DNA of 64,000 nt from Ornithinimicrobium sufpigmenti (GCF_004322775.1 NZ_CP036403.1:1116001-1180000); one strand, 5' to 3'; shown: positions 26,548-35,574, counted from the first letter of the stretch. Program-made: numbers and translations. Notes: generated from the letters alone by a model not told the origin.

Positions 26548-28752
26548 GTGCCCAACAACGACGACCGCAGCCTCGACGCCCTGCTCCGTGCGGCGGTCGG
26601 TGCCGTGGGCGGCACCGAGCGGGACGGGCAGATGCGCATGGCGCGGGCCGTGGAGCGCGCCGTCGAACGGGAGGAGCACCTCCTGGTGCAGGCCGGGACC
26701 GGCACGGGCAAGTCGCTGGCCTACCTGGTGCCGGCCATCGCGCACGCCGTCCGCACCGGCAAGCCTGCCGTCGTGGCCACCGCCACCCTGGCGCTGCAGG
26801 CGCAGATCGTCGACCGCGACCTGCCGCGGATCGCCGACGCCCTGACCCCGCTGCTCGGGCGGCGGCCGACGTTCGCACTGGTCAAGGGCCGCTCCAACTA
26901 CCTGTGCGAGCACAAGCTGGTCGGCGGCTTCCCGGACGAGGACGAGGACGCCCTGCTGTCGATGGGCACCGTCGACCGCGAACGGGGCCGGCTCGGCGAG
27001 GAGGTCGTGCGGCTGCGGCAGTGGGCCGAGATCACCGAGTCCGGTGACCGTGACGAGCTCGTCCCCGGCGTCAGCAACCGGGCCTGGCGCCAGGTCTCGG
27101 TCACCTCGCACGAGTGCCTGGGCAGCAAGTGCCCGGTCGTCGCGGAGTGCTACGTCGAGCGCTCCCGCGCGGCCGCGACCGAGGTGGACGTCATCGTCAC
27201 CAACCACAGCTTCATGGCGATCGACGCCTTCGAGGGCCGGTTCATGCTGCCCGACCACGATCTGCTGGTCGTCGACGAGGCGCACGAGCTCACCGACCGG
27301 ATCACCTCCACCATCACCGACGAGCTCACCTCCTCCACCGTCTCGGTGGCGGCGCGGCGCGCCGGCAAGGGGGAGTCGGCCGCCCGGCTCGCGGAGACGG
27401 TCGACCTGGTGGCGGCGACGCTGGAGGAGCTGCCCGAGGGCAAGCTGACCGCCCTGCCGGACCGCCTGGTCACCACGCTGCAGCTGGTCCGCGACGCAGC
27501 CCGCGCGGCGCTGAGCGAGCTCAAGCCGGAGAAGGGCACGGAGGTCGACGGCGCCACCCAGATGGCGATGGCCGCGGTCGAGGACGTCTTCGACACGGCC
27601 GAGCGGGTCCTGACCGACGACGAGCTGGACGTGGTCTGGATCAGCCACGACCCGCGGCGGGGCAGCGTGCTGCGGGTCGCGCCGATGAGCGTGGCGATGC
27701 TGGTGCGGGACAAGATCTTCAGCGAGCGCACCGTCGTCCTCACCTCGGCCACCCTGGAGCTCGGCGGCACCTTCGACGCCGTCGCGGGGACGATCGGGCT
27801 GCGCGGGGCGGGGTCACCCGCGTGGCAGGGGCTGGACGTCGGGTCCCCGTTCGACTACCCCCAGCAGGGCATCGCCTACGTCGCCGCGCACCTGCCCCCA
27901 CCCGGGCGCGACGGCGCCGGCCCGGCGGTGTTCGACGAGATCGAGGCGCTCGTGCGTGCGGCCGGCGGTCGCACGCTGGGGCTGTTCAGCTCCAGGCGGG
28001 CCGCGGAGGCGGCGGCGGAGCAGATGCGCGAGCGGCTGGCCGACGCCGGCATCACCGTGCTGTGCCAGGGCGAGGACCAGATGCCCACCCTGGTGCGCCG
28101 CTTCGCCTCCGACGCCAGCACCTGCCTGTTCGGCACGATGTCGCTCTGGCAGGGGGTCGACGTCCCCGGGCCGGCGTGCCAGCTGGTCCTCATCGACCGG
28201 ATCCCCTTCCCGCGGCCCGACGACCCGCTCTCCTCGGCCCGCACCGAGAAGATCAGCAGCATGGGCGGCAACGGCTTCATGGCGGTCTCGGCGACCCACG
28301 CCGCGCTGCGCCTGGCCCAGGGCGCCGGTCGACTGATCCGCCGCGGCGACGACCGGGGCGTGGTCGCCTTCCTCGACTCGCGGATGATGTCGGCCCGCTA
28401 CGCCGGCTTCCTGCAGCGCTCGCTGCCCCCGTTCTGGCCGACCTCGGACCGCGACCTCGTGCTCGGGGCGCTGCGCCGCCTGGACGCGACGGCCGGCGAG
28501 GTGGTGCCGGTGGCGGAGCCGGGAGCTCGCGGCATCGGTGGGGCGCCCCTGCCCACCGACCCGGTGCCGGTGGCCCGCTCGCCCCGCACCGCCGTCACCG
28601 GTGGCCACGCGTGGACCGACGAGCAGGACGAGGAGCTCCGCGACGGCGTCGAGGCCGGTGTCCCGCTGGAGGAGCTGTCCGCGCACCTGGAGCTGGCGCC
28701 GGACCTGGTCACGGCGCGGCTCAACCAGCTCGGTCTCGCGGTTGGCGCGTGA
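26548..28752 (+). CDS. dinG: DinG-family ATP-dependent DNA helicase
   Basis: A 734-residue superfamily-2 helicase of the Fe-S (XPD/DinG) group. Walker A AGTGTGKSLAY is near residue 50. Four cysteines that would hold the 4Fe-4S cluster are near 120, 190, 195 and 201 (YLCEHK; ECLGSKCPVVAECY). The Walker B box VVDEAHELTD is near 243, and the C-terminal helicase motifs include SATLELGGTF, MSLWQGVDVPGPAC and AQGAGRLIRRGDDRG. A further 45-residue helical tail (AWTDEQDEELRDGVEAG) resembles a small helix-turn-helix. Such enzymes unwind R-loops and forked or G4 DNA. The start is GTG 26548; the frame extends upstream over the DUF1801 end. DUF952 follows with a GTGA overlap. Confidence 0.92.
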   Translation: MPNNDDRSLDALLRAAVGAVGGTERDGQMRMARAVERAVEREEHLLVQAGTGTGKSLAYLVPAIAHAVRTGKPAVVATATLALQAQIVDRDLPRIADALTPLLGRRPTFALVKGRSNYLCEHKLVGGFPDEDEDALLSMGTVDRERGRLGEEVVRLRQWAEITESGDRDELVPGVSNRAWRQVSVTSHECLGSKCPVVAECYVERSRAAATEVDVIVTNHSFMAIDAFEGRFMLPDHDLLVVDEAHELTDRITSTITDELTSSTVSVAARRAGKGESAARLAETVDLVAATLEELPEGKLTALPDRLVTTLQLVRDAARAALSELKPEKGTEVDGATQMAMAAVEDVFDTAERVLTDDELDVVWISHDPRRGSVLRVAPMSVAMLVRDKIFSERTVVLTSATLELGGTFDAVAGTIGLRGAGSPAWQGLDVGSPFDYPQQGIAYVAAHLPPPGRDGAGPAVFDEIEALVRAAGGRTLGLFSSRRAAEAAAEQMRERLADAGITVLCQGEDQMPTLVRRFASDASTCLFGTMSLWQGVDVPGPACQLVLIDRIPFPRPDDPLSSARTEKISSMGGNGFMAVSATHAALRLAQGAGRLIRRGDDRGVVAFLDSRMMSARYAGFLQRSLPPFWPTSDRDLVLGALRRLDATAGEVVPVAEPGARGIGGAPLPTDPVPVARSPRTAVTGGHAWTDEQDEELRDGVEAGVPLEELSAHLELAPDLVTARLNQLGLAVGA

Positions 28753-29159
28753 GCGGCCCCGCCCCGGACGACCGTCCCTTCTGGCACCTTGCCGAGGAGG
28801 AGCACTGGCGGGCAGCGGTGACCTCCGGGACCTATGACCGGTCCACGCTCGGCGCGACGCTGGAGCAGGTCGGCTTCCTGCACGCCTCCTACCCCGAGCA
28901 GCTGCCCGCCGTGGTGAGGGCCCACTACGCCCGGTATGCGGCCCCCCTCGTCGTCCTCGAGGTCGACCCGGCGGCCCTGCGGCAGGCCGGCGTCGAGGTC
29001 CGGCTTGAGCCCGGCGATGCCTCCGACCCGGGTTCGCCGCTCTACCCGCACGTCTACGGCCCGCTGCCGGTCACGGCAGTCACCCGGACCCGCCCGGCCA
29101 GCGTGGACCGCGGCTGGCTCGACCTCGGCCCTTGGGAGCCGAGGGCTTCGTCTGCGTAG
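28749..29159 (+). CDS. DUF952 domain protein
   Basis: A 136-residue protein of the DUF952 family: FWHLAEEEHWRAAVTSGTY, EQVGFLHASYPEQLPAVV, PLVVLEVDPAAL and PHVYGPLPVTAV follow the family order. It starts at GTG 28749, overlapping the dinG stop by 4 bases, so it is translationally coupled to dinG. Function unknown; the fold is related to ADP-ribosyl-transfer-like domains in some classifications, but no activity is established. Confidence 0.8.
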   Translation: MSGPAPDDRPFWHLAEEEHWRAAVTSGTYDRSTLGATLEQVGFLHASYPEQLPAVVRAHYARYAAPLVVLEVDPAALRQAGVEVRLEPGDASDPGSPLYPHVYGPLPVTAVTRTRPASVDRGWLDLGPWEPRASSA

Positions 29160-29184
29160 GCCGGGACGCCGCGACGGGAGAGGG

Positions 29185-29846
29185 ATGACCATGGATTCGA
29201 GCAGACCGACGGTTCGGCCCGCCGGACATGTGGTGCTCCTCGGGGACTCGATCTTCGACAACGGGGCCTACGTGCCCGGCGAGCCCGACGTGGTGGCTCA
29301 GGTCAGAGCGCTGCTGCCCCCTTCGTGGTCCGCGACGCTGCTCGCGGTGGACGGTGACGTCATCTCCGGAGTGGCGCGTCAGCTGCGGGGGCTGCCGGAG
29401 GACGCGACCCATCTCGTGGTGAGCGTCGGCGGCAACGACGCGCTCGGCGTCGCCCACCTGCTCCATACCCCTGTCCGGTCCGTCGCCGAAGGGCTGCAGC
29501 TGCTGGCCGGTGCCCACGCAGAATTCGCCCACGCCTACGCAGCCATGCTCGACAGCGTCACCGGCACCGGCCTGCCGACGGCCGTCTGCACGATCTACGA
29601 CACGCGTCTGGACGAGCGCGGGTCGTCCGTGGTGCGCAGCGGCCTGGCACTGTTCAACGACTGCATCACCGTGCCGCGTTCTCCCGTGGCCTCGGCGTCC
29701 TGGACCTCCGTGTGCTGTGCGACGACGACGCCGACTACGCCAACCCGATCGAGCCCTCCACCCAGGGCGGTGCCAAGATCGCCCGTGCGATCGCTGCCTG
29801 GGCGGCCTCGGACGGCGCCTCCGGGCGCACCCAGGTGTTCTGCTGA
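29185..29846 (+). pseudogene. SGNH/GDSL-type hydrolase, frameshifted
   Basis: The frame from ATG 29185 encodes block I GHVVLLGDSIFDNGAYVPG and block III VVSVGGNDALG, then an Asp-containing segment, up to LFNDCIT at about 29670. After that the family sequence continues in another frame (FSRGLGVLDLRVLCDDDADY, PIEPSTQGGAKIARAIA), ending at TGA 29844-29846. Adding one base near 29671 would restore ITRAAFSRGLG. So this is either a one-base deletion or a sequencing error in an otherwise intact esterase/lipase-like gene of about 220 residues. It has a purine-rich ribosome site (GGGAGAGGG). Confidence 0.8.
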
Positions 29847-29905
29847 GGCACGCCCCGGCGGTCGGGTCAGGCGCCTACCCCCCCGCCGTCACGGCGCGTC
29901 GTCGA

Positions 29906-29934
29906 TTGACATCCGTCAAGACGTTCGCGATGCT
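29906..29934 (+). promoter_or_regulatory. Candidate acr3 promoter with ArsR-like dyad
   Basis: TTGACA at 29906-29911 and GATGCT at 29929-29934 are 17 bases apart. The -35 box is part of a perfect dyad TTGAC-ATCC-GTCAA (29906-29919), a form used by ArsR repressors in arsenic operons. It ends 22 bases before the first acr3 start. Binding by either local ArsR is inferred. Confidence 0.5.
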
Positions 29935-29955
29935 CTCACGCATCGACATTTCTCT

Positions 29956-31071
29956 ATGGATCGGATCGGCATGACCCAGGGCACGCCCCTCGCGAGCAGC
30001 ACGGCACCACCCGTACCGGCGCGACTGTCCACCACGGACCGTTACCTGCCCGTCTGGATCGGGGTGGCGATGGTCGCCGGCCTGCTCCTGGGGCGCCTCG
30101 TCCCCGGCCTGGGAGAGTGGCTGGGGACGGTCGAGGTCGACGGCGTCTCGCTGCCGATCGCGCTCGGGCTGCTGGTGATGATGTACCCGGTCCTGGCCAA
30201 GGTCCGCTACGACCGGCTCGACACCGTCGTGGCCGACCGTCCTCTGCTGCTCAGCTCCCTGGTCCTCAACTGGGTCCTGGGTCCGGCGCTGATGTTCGCC
30301 CTCGCCTGGATCTTCCTGGCCGACCTGCCGGAGTACCGCACCGGGCTGATCATCGTCGGGCTGGCCCGGTGCATCGCGATGGTCATCATCTGGAACGACC
30401 TGGCCTGCGGCGACCGCGAGGCCACCGCCGTCCTGGTCGCCCTCAACTCCATCTTCCAGGTCATCGCCTTCGCCGGGCTCGGCTGGTTCTACCTCTCGGT
30501 GCTGCCCGGCTGGCTGGGCCTGGAGCAGGCCACCCTGGACGTCAGCCCGTGGCAGATCGCCAAGTCCGTCCTCATCTTCCTCGGCATCCCGCTGGCGGCC
30601 GGCTACCTCTCCCGGGTGTGGGGCGAGAAGGCGAAGGGCCGCTCCTGGTACGAGGGGACGTTCCTGCCCCTCGTCTCCCCGTGGGCGTTGCGCGGCCTGC
30701 TGTTCACCGTCGTGCTCCTCTTCGCCCTGCAGGGCGACCAGATCACCAACCGGCCGCTGGACGTGGCCCGGATCGCGGTCCCGCTGCTGGTTTACTTCGC
30801 CACCATGTGGGCCCTGGGGTATGCCGTGGGCAAGGTCCTGGGGATGACCTACGAGCGCACCACAGCCCTCGCGTTCACCGCGGCGGGCAACAACTTCGAG
30901 CTGGCGATCGCGGTCGCGATCGCGACCTTCGGGGTCACCTCCGGCCAGGCGCTGGCCGGCGTGGTGGGCCCGCTGATCGAGGTGCCGATCCTCGTCGCAC
31001 TCGCCTACGTGGCCCTGCGCCTGCGCAAGCACTTCCCGCACGAGGAGGTCCCTGCCAGTATCGATGCCTGA
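29956..31071 (+). CDS. acr3: ACR3-type arsenite efflux permease
   Basis: A 371-residue (366 from the second ATG, 29971) ten-TM permease of the ACR3/ArsB-ACR3 family that expels arsenite, driven by the proton gradient. Family marks are LARCIAMVIIWNDLACGD with the essential Cys, the inner repeat LNSIFQVIAF, and FTAAGNNFELAIAVAIATFG with the conserved Asn-Asn-x-Glu. Length and TM pattern are normal. The promoter-proximal dyad suggests control by ArsR. The downstream gene should be arsC, but only a decayed remnant is left (31064-31379), overlapping the last bases of acr3. Confidence 0.93.
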   Translation: MDRIGMTQGTPLASSTAPPVPARLSTTDRYLPVWIGVAMVAGLLLGRLVPGLGEWLGTVEVDGVSLPIALGLLVMMYPVLAKVRYDRLDTVVADRPLLLSSLVLNWVLGPALMFALAWIFLADLPEYRTGLIIVGLARCIAMVIIWNDLACGDREATAVLVALNSIFQVIAFAGLGWFYLSVLPGWLGLEQATLDVSPWQIAKSVLIFLGIPLAAGYLSRVWGEKAKGRSWYEGTFLPLVSPWALRGLLFTVVLLFALQGDQITNRPLDVARIAVPLLVYFATMWALGYAVGKVLGMTYERTTALAFTAAGNNFELAIAVAIATFGVTSGQALAGVVGPLIEVPILVALAYVALRLRKHFPHEEVPASIDA

Positions 31072-31379
31072 GACCACCGCTCGTATGGACGAGACCTCCG
31101 TCGCGCGACTCATCGACGACCTGTGCTACTCCTTCGACGGCGTCTTCGCCACCCACGGGGTCGACGAGCTGTGCCGCCCTCGCCTTCGTCCACAACGTCG
31201 GCCGGTCACAGATGGCCGCCGGCGACCTGCAGCATCTCTCCGGCGGGCAGGTCGAGGTCCGGTCCGCCGGGTCCGCGCCCGCCGGCCAGGGGACCGATGC
31301 AGTGCGTCCCATCCGTGACGAGATCAAGGCGCGGGTCGTCGAGCTCATCGGCTCGTGGGGGGTCGCGGTCTGCGACTGA
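31064..31379 (+). pseudogene. Decayed arsenate reductase (low-molecular-weight phosphatase type)
   Basis: Pieces of a normal ArsC are recognisable but out of frame and shortened. MDETSVARLIDDLCYSFDGVF (N-terminal helical domain) is in the frame from 31064. From about 31170 the match moves to another frame: LAFVHNVGRSQMAAGDLQH, VEVRSAGSAPAG, then VRPIRDEIKARVVELIG at the very end. The middle of the enzyme and most of the N-domain are missing, and the C-x5-R catalytic Cys is replaced by Phe (F-V-H-N-V-G-R). The total is about 315 bases against roughly 650 for an intact gene. It cannot be active. Confidence 0.85.
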
Positions 31380-31400
31380 GCACCTGGCGTCCCAGCGGGT

Positions 31401-31775
31401 TCAGCAGCAGCGCTTCGCGGCCGGGGTGACCCGCAGGGTGAGGAAGCCGCGCACCTTCTCCAGTGCTTCCGGGCGCACGGTGTAGTGCACCCACCGGCCG
31501 CGCTTGTCACGGTCGACCAGGCCGGCGTCGTACAGCTTGCGCATGTGGAAGGACAGCGTGGGCTGGCTGATCTCCAGCGCCGCCGGCAGGTGGCACGCGC
31601 AGGCGGTGCCGGACTCCGACTCGGCGAGATACTGCAGCAGCCGCACCCGGGTCGGGTCAGCCAGTGCCTTGAAGACGTCGGCCAGGTCCATGGCACGGTC
31701 CTTGGGTAGCAGCTCGCAGTCGGTGCCGGGGCAGCAGACGTCCTCGGTCGAGGGCAACGCGGCGGACTGGGTCAT
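31401..31775 (-). CDS. arsR: ArsR-family arsenic-responsive repressor
   Basis: A 124-residue winged-helix repressor: VFKALADPTRVRLLQYLAES is helix 1-2, CACHLPAALEISQPTLSFHMRKL the recognition region, and DKRGRWVHYTVRPEALEKV the wing. Cysteines that could bind As(III) are the pair at 14-15 with C20 near the N-terminus, the CAC motif at helix 3, and the final CC. It converges on acr3/arsC-remnant and its start is 56 bases from the arsM stop. Candidate target: the dyad before acr3. Confidence 0.9.
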   Translation of the reverse strand: MTQSAALPSTEDVCCPGTDCELLPKDRAMDLADVFKALADPTRVRLLQYLAESESGTACACHLPAALEISQPTLSFHMRKLYDAGLVDRDKRGRWVHYTVRPEALEKVRGFLTLRVTPAAKRCC

Positions 31776-31831
31776 CCGTGCAGCCTAACCCTCCTATCGA
31801 TGACCGTCCATACGTTGGGAGGGGGCGGTGC

Positions 31832-32596
31832 TTAGCCCGGAAGCGTCGCCCGGATGATCGCCGCGCTGGCGTGGCTGTGCACGCGGTGGGTCGGGGTGAT
31901 CTCGACGTCGGTGAACCCGGCGCCGAGCAGTGCGGACCGGAAGTCGGCCTGGGTGAGGGCACCGGCGATGCAGCCCGTCCACTGCGCCATGTCCGCGCGG
32001 GTGGCCTCGTCCATGTCCTCGTCTGCGACGACGTCGGACACGGCGAACCGCCCGCCCGGCCGCAGCACCCGCGCCGCCTCGGCGAGCACGACCGACTTGT
32101 CGGCCGCCAGGTTGATCACGCAGTTGGAGATCACCACGTCCACGCTGGCATCGGGCAGCGGCACCTCCTCGAGGTAGCCCTGCAGGAACTCCACGTTGTC
32201 GACGCCGGCCGCCTCGGCGTTGCGCCGGGCCAGGTCGAGCATCTCCGGGGTCATGTCCAGGCCGATAGCCCGACCACCCGGAGCGACACGGCGGGCGGAG
32301 ATGAGCACGTCGCCGCCGGCTCCCGAACCGAGATCGAGCACGACCTCACCGGGGTGCAGGTCGGCGACCGCGGTGGGCACGCCGCAGCCGAGGGAAGCCT
32401 CGATCGCCTCGGACGTCCCGTCTCCGTCGACAGGCTCTACGTAGAGCTCCTTGCCGAAGACCGGGCGTCCCTTGGCGTCCTGGCTGAGCTCGGCGAAGCC
32501 GGTGCCCCCGCCGCAGCATCCGCCCTGCGCCACATCGGCTGCGGCCCGGGCAGCGGCGGCGTAGCGGTCGCGGACGGTCTCTCGGATGTCAGTCAT
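31832..32596 (-). CDS. arsM: Arsenite S-adenosylmethionine methyltransferase
   Basis: A 254-residue ArsM, which methylates As(III) to volatile or less toxic methyl-arsenicals. SAM motif I is [20 protein letters not shown] near residue 85. The As-binding cysteines are present in [14 protein letters not shown] and WTGCIAGAL, together with an N-terminal CC pair ([10 protein letters not shown]). Its start overlaps the upstream arsR stop by 4 bases, so the two are translationally coupled and the enzyme should be made only when the repressor is released. Confidence 0.94.
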   Translation of the reverse strand: MTDIRETVRDRYAAAARAAADVAQGGCCGGGTGFAELSQDAKGRPVFGKELYVEPVDGDGTSEAIEASLGCGVPTAVADLHPGEVVLDLGSGAGGDVLISARRVAPGGRAIGLDMTPEMLDLARRNAEAAGVDNVEFLQGYLEEVPLPDASVDVVISNCVINLAADKSVVLAEAARVLRPGGRFAVSDVVADEDMDEATRADMAQWTGCIAGALTQADFRSALLGAGFTDVEITPTHRVHSHASAAIIRATLPG

Positions 32597-32982
32597 CTGG
32601 ACTCCTGGGTCGTGACGAGGGCTGCGGCGCCCTGGGTGGGGAGGTCGGTGAGCGTGGGTGAGCAGCAGATGCCCGAGGCGCCGGCCATGATCTGGTCGGC
32701 CGCGACGGGCAGGGCGCTGAGACAGGCGGGGTTGACCGCGTAGTAGGTGCTGGTGCCGCGCTTCTCCGCGGTGACGAAGCAGGTGCGCTCCAGCGCGGCG
32801 AGGTGGTGGCTCACCGTCGACTGGGAGAGCGGGAAGGCATCCACGACGTCACGTACCCGCACCGGGCTGCCCTGCCGGGCCAGCCAGGCCAGCAGCTGGA
32901 CGCGGGTGGCGTCGGAGAGGGTGCGGAACCACTCGGCATACTCCTCGGCGGTCTCGCGGGGGAGAGTCACGTGATCATTCAT
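32593..32982 (-). CDS. arsR: ArsR-family repressor coupled to arsM
   Basis: A 129-residue winged-helix protein distinct from the other ArsR here: WFRTLSDATRVQLLAWLARQ, then VRDVVDAFPLSQSTVSHHLAALERT as the recognition helix and KRGTSTYYAVNP as wing. It lacks the helix-3 ELCVCD motif; potential metal-binding cysteines are C-terminal (PACLSAL; GICCSP). It is the first gene of the arsR-arsM unit. A dyad overlaps its start codon. Confidence 0.88.
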   Translation of the reverse strand: MNDHVTLPRETAEEYAEWFRTLSDATRVQLLAWLARQGSPVRVRDVVDAFPLSQSTVSHHLAALERTCFVTAEKRGTSTYYAVNPACLSALPVAADQIMAGASGICCSPTLTDLPTQGAAALVTTQESR

Positions 32983-33004
32983 CGATGATCGACGATAGTC
33001 GATG
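32980..33004 (-). promoter_or_regulatory. Dyad overlapping the arsR-arsM start codon
   Basis: CATCGA at 32980-32985 pairs with TCGATG at 32999-33004, and inside it TCGATGATCGA and ATCG/CGAT make further dyads. The left arm includes the arsR ATG, and TATCGT 8 bases before the ATG may be the -10 box. This suggests a leaderless message with the operator on the transcription start. holA is divergent, 71 bases away. Confidence 0.5.
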
Positions 33005-33074
33005 GAAGTCGAGGCGGCAAGGGTCTGTGAGTCGTGGCCAAGCCGTGTCGGTATGCCGTGGCAGGCTTGGACCC

Positions 33075-34058
33075 GTGACCGCGCCCCTGCCCCTCGCCCT
33101 CATCACCGGACCAGAGGAGGTCCTGGCCGAGCGCGGCGTGCAGTCGATCGTGGAGGCCGTGCGCGGCACCGAGCCGGAGGCCGAGGTGGTCAAGCTGTAC
33201 GCCGGGAGCTACCAGCCGGGCGAGCTGCTCGTCGACGCCAGCCCGAGCCTCTTCGGCGGGTGGACGGTCATCGTGGTGCACGACGTCGACGAGGCCGACG
33301 ACGCGCTGGTCGAGGACGTCCTCGCCTACCTGGAGCAGCCGGCCGACGCGGTCACCCTCATCGTGCGGCACAAGAGCGGCAACCGCGGCAAGAAGGTGCT
33401 GGACCTGCTCAAGAAGCAGGGCGCCCGCGTCATCGAGGCCAAGGCGGTCAAGACCGAGAAGGACAAGACGGAGTTCGTCAAGGGCGAGTTCCGGGCCTCG
33501 CGGCGGCGGATCACCGAGGAGGCGGTGGCCGCTCTCGTCCTGGCCGTCGGCAAGGACCTGCGCGAGCTGGCCGGCGCCTGCGCCCAGCTGGTCCGCGACG
33601 TGGAGGGCATGGTCGAGGTCGACGACGTGCACACCTACTACGGCGAGCGGGTCGAGACCACCGGCTTCAAGGTGGCCGAGGCTGCGCTGGCCGGCCACCC
33701 GCCGGAGGCGATGCGGCTGCTGCGGCACGCGATGCTCGGGGGGCTGGACCCGGTCCCGATCGTCGCCGTGCTGGCCATGCAGCTGCGCCAGGTGGGCAAG
33801 GTCGCGGCGGCGGGCCGCGGCAGCGCCGGTCAGCTGGCCAAGGACCTCGGTATGGCGCCCTGGCAGGTCGACCAGGCCCGCCGCGTGGCGCAGGGCTGGG
33901 ACGGGCGGCGGCTGGGCGCGGCGATCCAGGCGGTCGCGCAGGCCGACGTCGACGTCAAGGGCGGCATCCGCACCGAGCCGGCCGTGCGCAGCCCGGAGTA
34001 CGCCGTGGAGAGGGCGGTCCTGGAGGTCTGCCGCCTGCGGCACGAGCGCGGCGGGTGA
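33075..34058 (+). CDS. holA: DNA polymerase III delta subunit
   Basis: A 327-residue HolA, the clamp-loader subunit that opens the beta clamp. The N-terminal region PLALITGPEEVLAERGVQSIVEAV and VVHDVDEADDALVEDVLAYL match the delta AAA+-like domain (no functional Walker A, as usual), and the C-terminal collar includes FKVAEAALAGHPPEAMRLLRHAMLGG, ALWQ-like LAMQLRQV, and AVERAVLEVCRLR. Start GTG 33075 gives the normal length; the frame is open to 32985 but that would cover the arsR operator. In many actinobacteria holA sits beside comEC and rpsT; here both are further right. Confidence 0.9.
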   Translation: MTAPLPLALITGPEEVLAERGVQSIVEAVRGTEPEAEVVKLYAGSYQPGELLVDASPSLFGGWTVIVVHDVDEADDALVEDVLAYLEQPADAVTLIVRHKSGNRGKKVLDLLKKQGARVIEAKAVKTEKDKTEFVKGEFRASRRRITEEAVAALVLAVGKDLRELAGACAQLVRDVEGMVEVDDVHTYYGERVETTGFKVAEAALAGHPPEAMRLLRHAMLGGLDPVPIVAVLAMQLRQVGKVAAAGRGSAGQLAKDLGMAPWQVDQARRVAQGWDGRRLGAAIQAVAQADVDVKGGIRTEPAVRSPEYAVERAVLEVCRLRHERGG

Positions 34059-34180
34059 CGGGAACGCAGCGGTAGAGCGGCGAGCTCGCCGGGGGACGCG
34101 GTGTCGTGGGCGAGGTGTCGCGGGCGAGGGGTCGGTGCGTTGCGGCATACCCGGGAAAGGCGGCGTAGGATCTCCGATCC

Positions 34181-35470
34181 GTGCGCATCCTCCGAAGCCT
34201 GGTGGCCGACACCCGACCGCTGCGCAACGACCACTTTCGGCGGCTGTGGGTCGCCAACATCGTCACCGTCATCGGTGCCCAGCTGACGATCGTCGCGGTG
34301 CCGGCGCAGATCTACGCGATGACCGGCTCCTCGGCCTGGGTGGGGCTGACCGGACTCTTCGGCCTGGTGCCGCTGGTCGTCTTCGGGCTCTGGGGCGGGG
34401 CGCTGGCCGACGTCTTCGACCGGCGCACGATCCTGCTGATCACCACCTGGGGCCTGATCATCACCAGCGGCCTGTTCTGGCTGCAGGCGGCCGTCGGCGG
34501 GATCGACGGCTTCGGGGTGTGGTTCCTGCTCGGGCTGTTCTCCGTGCAGCAGGCCTTCTTCGCGGTCAACCAGCCCACCCGCAGCGCGATCCTGCCCGCC
34601 CTCCTGCCCGCCGGGCTCATCCCGTCGGCGGCCTCGCTCAACATGACGGTGATGTCGGCCGGGGCGATCGCCGGACCCCTGGTCGGCGGCGCGCTCATCC
34701 CGCTGCTCGGCTACTCCTGGCTCTACGCCCTCGACACCGTCACCCTCTTCGCCACCCTCTGGGCGGTGTGGGGGCTTCCCGCGCTGGCCATCGAGGGGGC
34801 CGCGGCCAAGGTGCCCGGGCTGCGCTCGGTGGTCGAGGGGTTCGCCTATCTGCGGCACCACCCGGTGCTGCTCATGTCCTTCGTCGTCGACCTCGTCGCG
34901 ATGGTCTTCGGTATGCCGCGGGCCCTGTTCCCCGAGATCGCCCACCTGGACTTCGGCGGGGACGAGGAGGGCGGGATGGTCTTCGCCCTGCTGTTCGCCG
35001 CCATCCCGGCCGGGGCGGTGCTCGGGGGTGTGCTCTCCGGGTGGGTCTCCCGGGTGGAGCGGCAAGGGCTGGCGGTGATCATCTGCATCCTGGTCTGGGG
35101 CGCGGCGATGACCGGCTTCGGGGTGGCGGTCTTCTTCTCCGAGCTCGACCGGCCCACCATGCTCGCGGTCGCCCTGGCCTGCCTGGCCGTCGGCGGCGCG
35201 GCAGACATGGCCTCGGCGGCGTTCCGCACCTCGATGCTGCTCAATGCCGCCGACGACAACGTCCGCGGTCGGCTGCAGGGCGTCTTCATCGTCATCGTCG
35301 CCGGCGGCCCCCGGGTGGCGGACGTCGCCCACGGCGCCGCGGCCGCTGTGGTGGGCACCGCCGTCGCCGCGGCGGGCGGTGGGGCGCTGGTCATCGTCGG
35401 CACGGTGATAGCGGCGCTCGCGGTCCCGTCGTTCGTGCGCTACCGGATCACCCGCCCCGCCGCGGTCTGA
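34181..35470 (+). CDS. MFS transporter, EntS-like exporter
   Basis: A 429-residue, 12-TM major facilitator protein of the EntS/MFS_3 group. The N-terminus NDHFRRLWVANIVTVIGAQLTIVAVPAQIY is typical, with the loop 2-3 motif GGALADVFDRRTILLIT and a matching pattern in the second half (GVLSGWVSRVERQGLAVII). Family members export siderophores or drugs; substrate here is unknown. The start is GTG 34181. The sequence after its stop holds a short tandem repeat (35478-35524). Confidence 0.85.
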   Translation: MRILRSLVADTRPLRNDHFRRLWVANIVTVIGAQLTIVAVPAQIYAMTGSSAWVGLTGLFGLVPLVVFGLWGGALADVFDRRTILLITTWGLIITSGLFWLQAAVGGIDGFGVWFLLGLFSVQQAFFAVNQPTRSAILPALLPAGLIPSAASLNMTVMSAGAIAGPLVGGALIPLLGYSWLYALDTVTLFATLWAVWGLPALAIEGAAAKVPGLRSVVEGFAYLRHHPVLLMSFVVDLVAMVFGMPRALFPEIAHLDFGGDEEGGMVFALLFAAIPAGAVLGGVLSGWVSRVERQGLAVIICILVWGAAMTGFGVAVFFSELDRPTMLAVALACLAVGGAADMASAAFRTSMLLNAADDNVRGRLQGVFIVIVAGGPRVADVAHGAAAAVVGTAVAAAGGGALVIVGTVIAALAVPSFVRYRITRPAAV

Positions 35471-35477
35471 ACCGAAC

Positions 35478-35524
35478 CACCGGCGCGGTCACGGCCTGAG
35501 CCGAGACACCGGCGCGGTCACGGC
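35478..35524. repeat. Two copies of an 18-bp sequence, 29 bases apart
   Basis: CACCGGCGCGGTCACGGC occurs at 35478-35495 and 35507-35524, with flanking CCGA/GAG also similar, so the true unit is about 29 bp. It lies between the MFS stop codon and the tmsA start. Confidence 0.8.
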
Positions 35525-35574
35525 TCGAGCCCAGAGGGTGGCGGCAACGCCTCGGGGTTGGGCAGGATGGGGCC

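Noticed and set aside
28936..29955. A single continuous frame linking DUF952, SGNH hydrolase and acr3
   Set aside because: The frame is open by chance; each gene has its own sense region, and the SGNH sense leaves this frame at about 29671.
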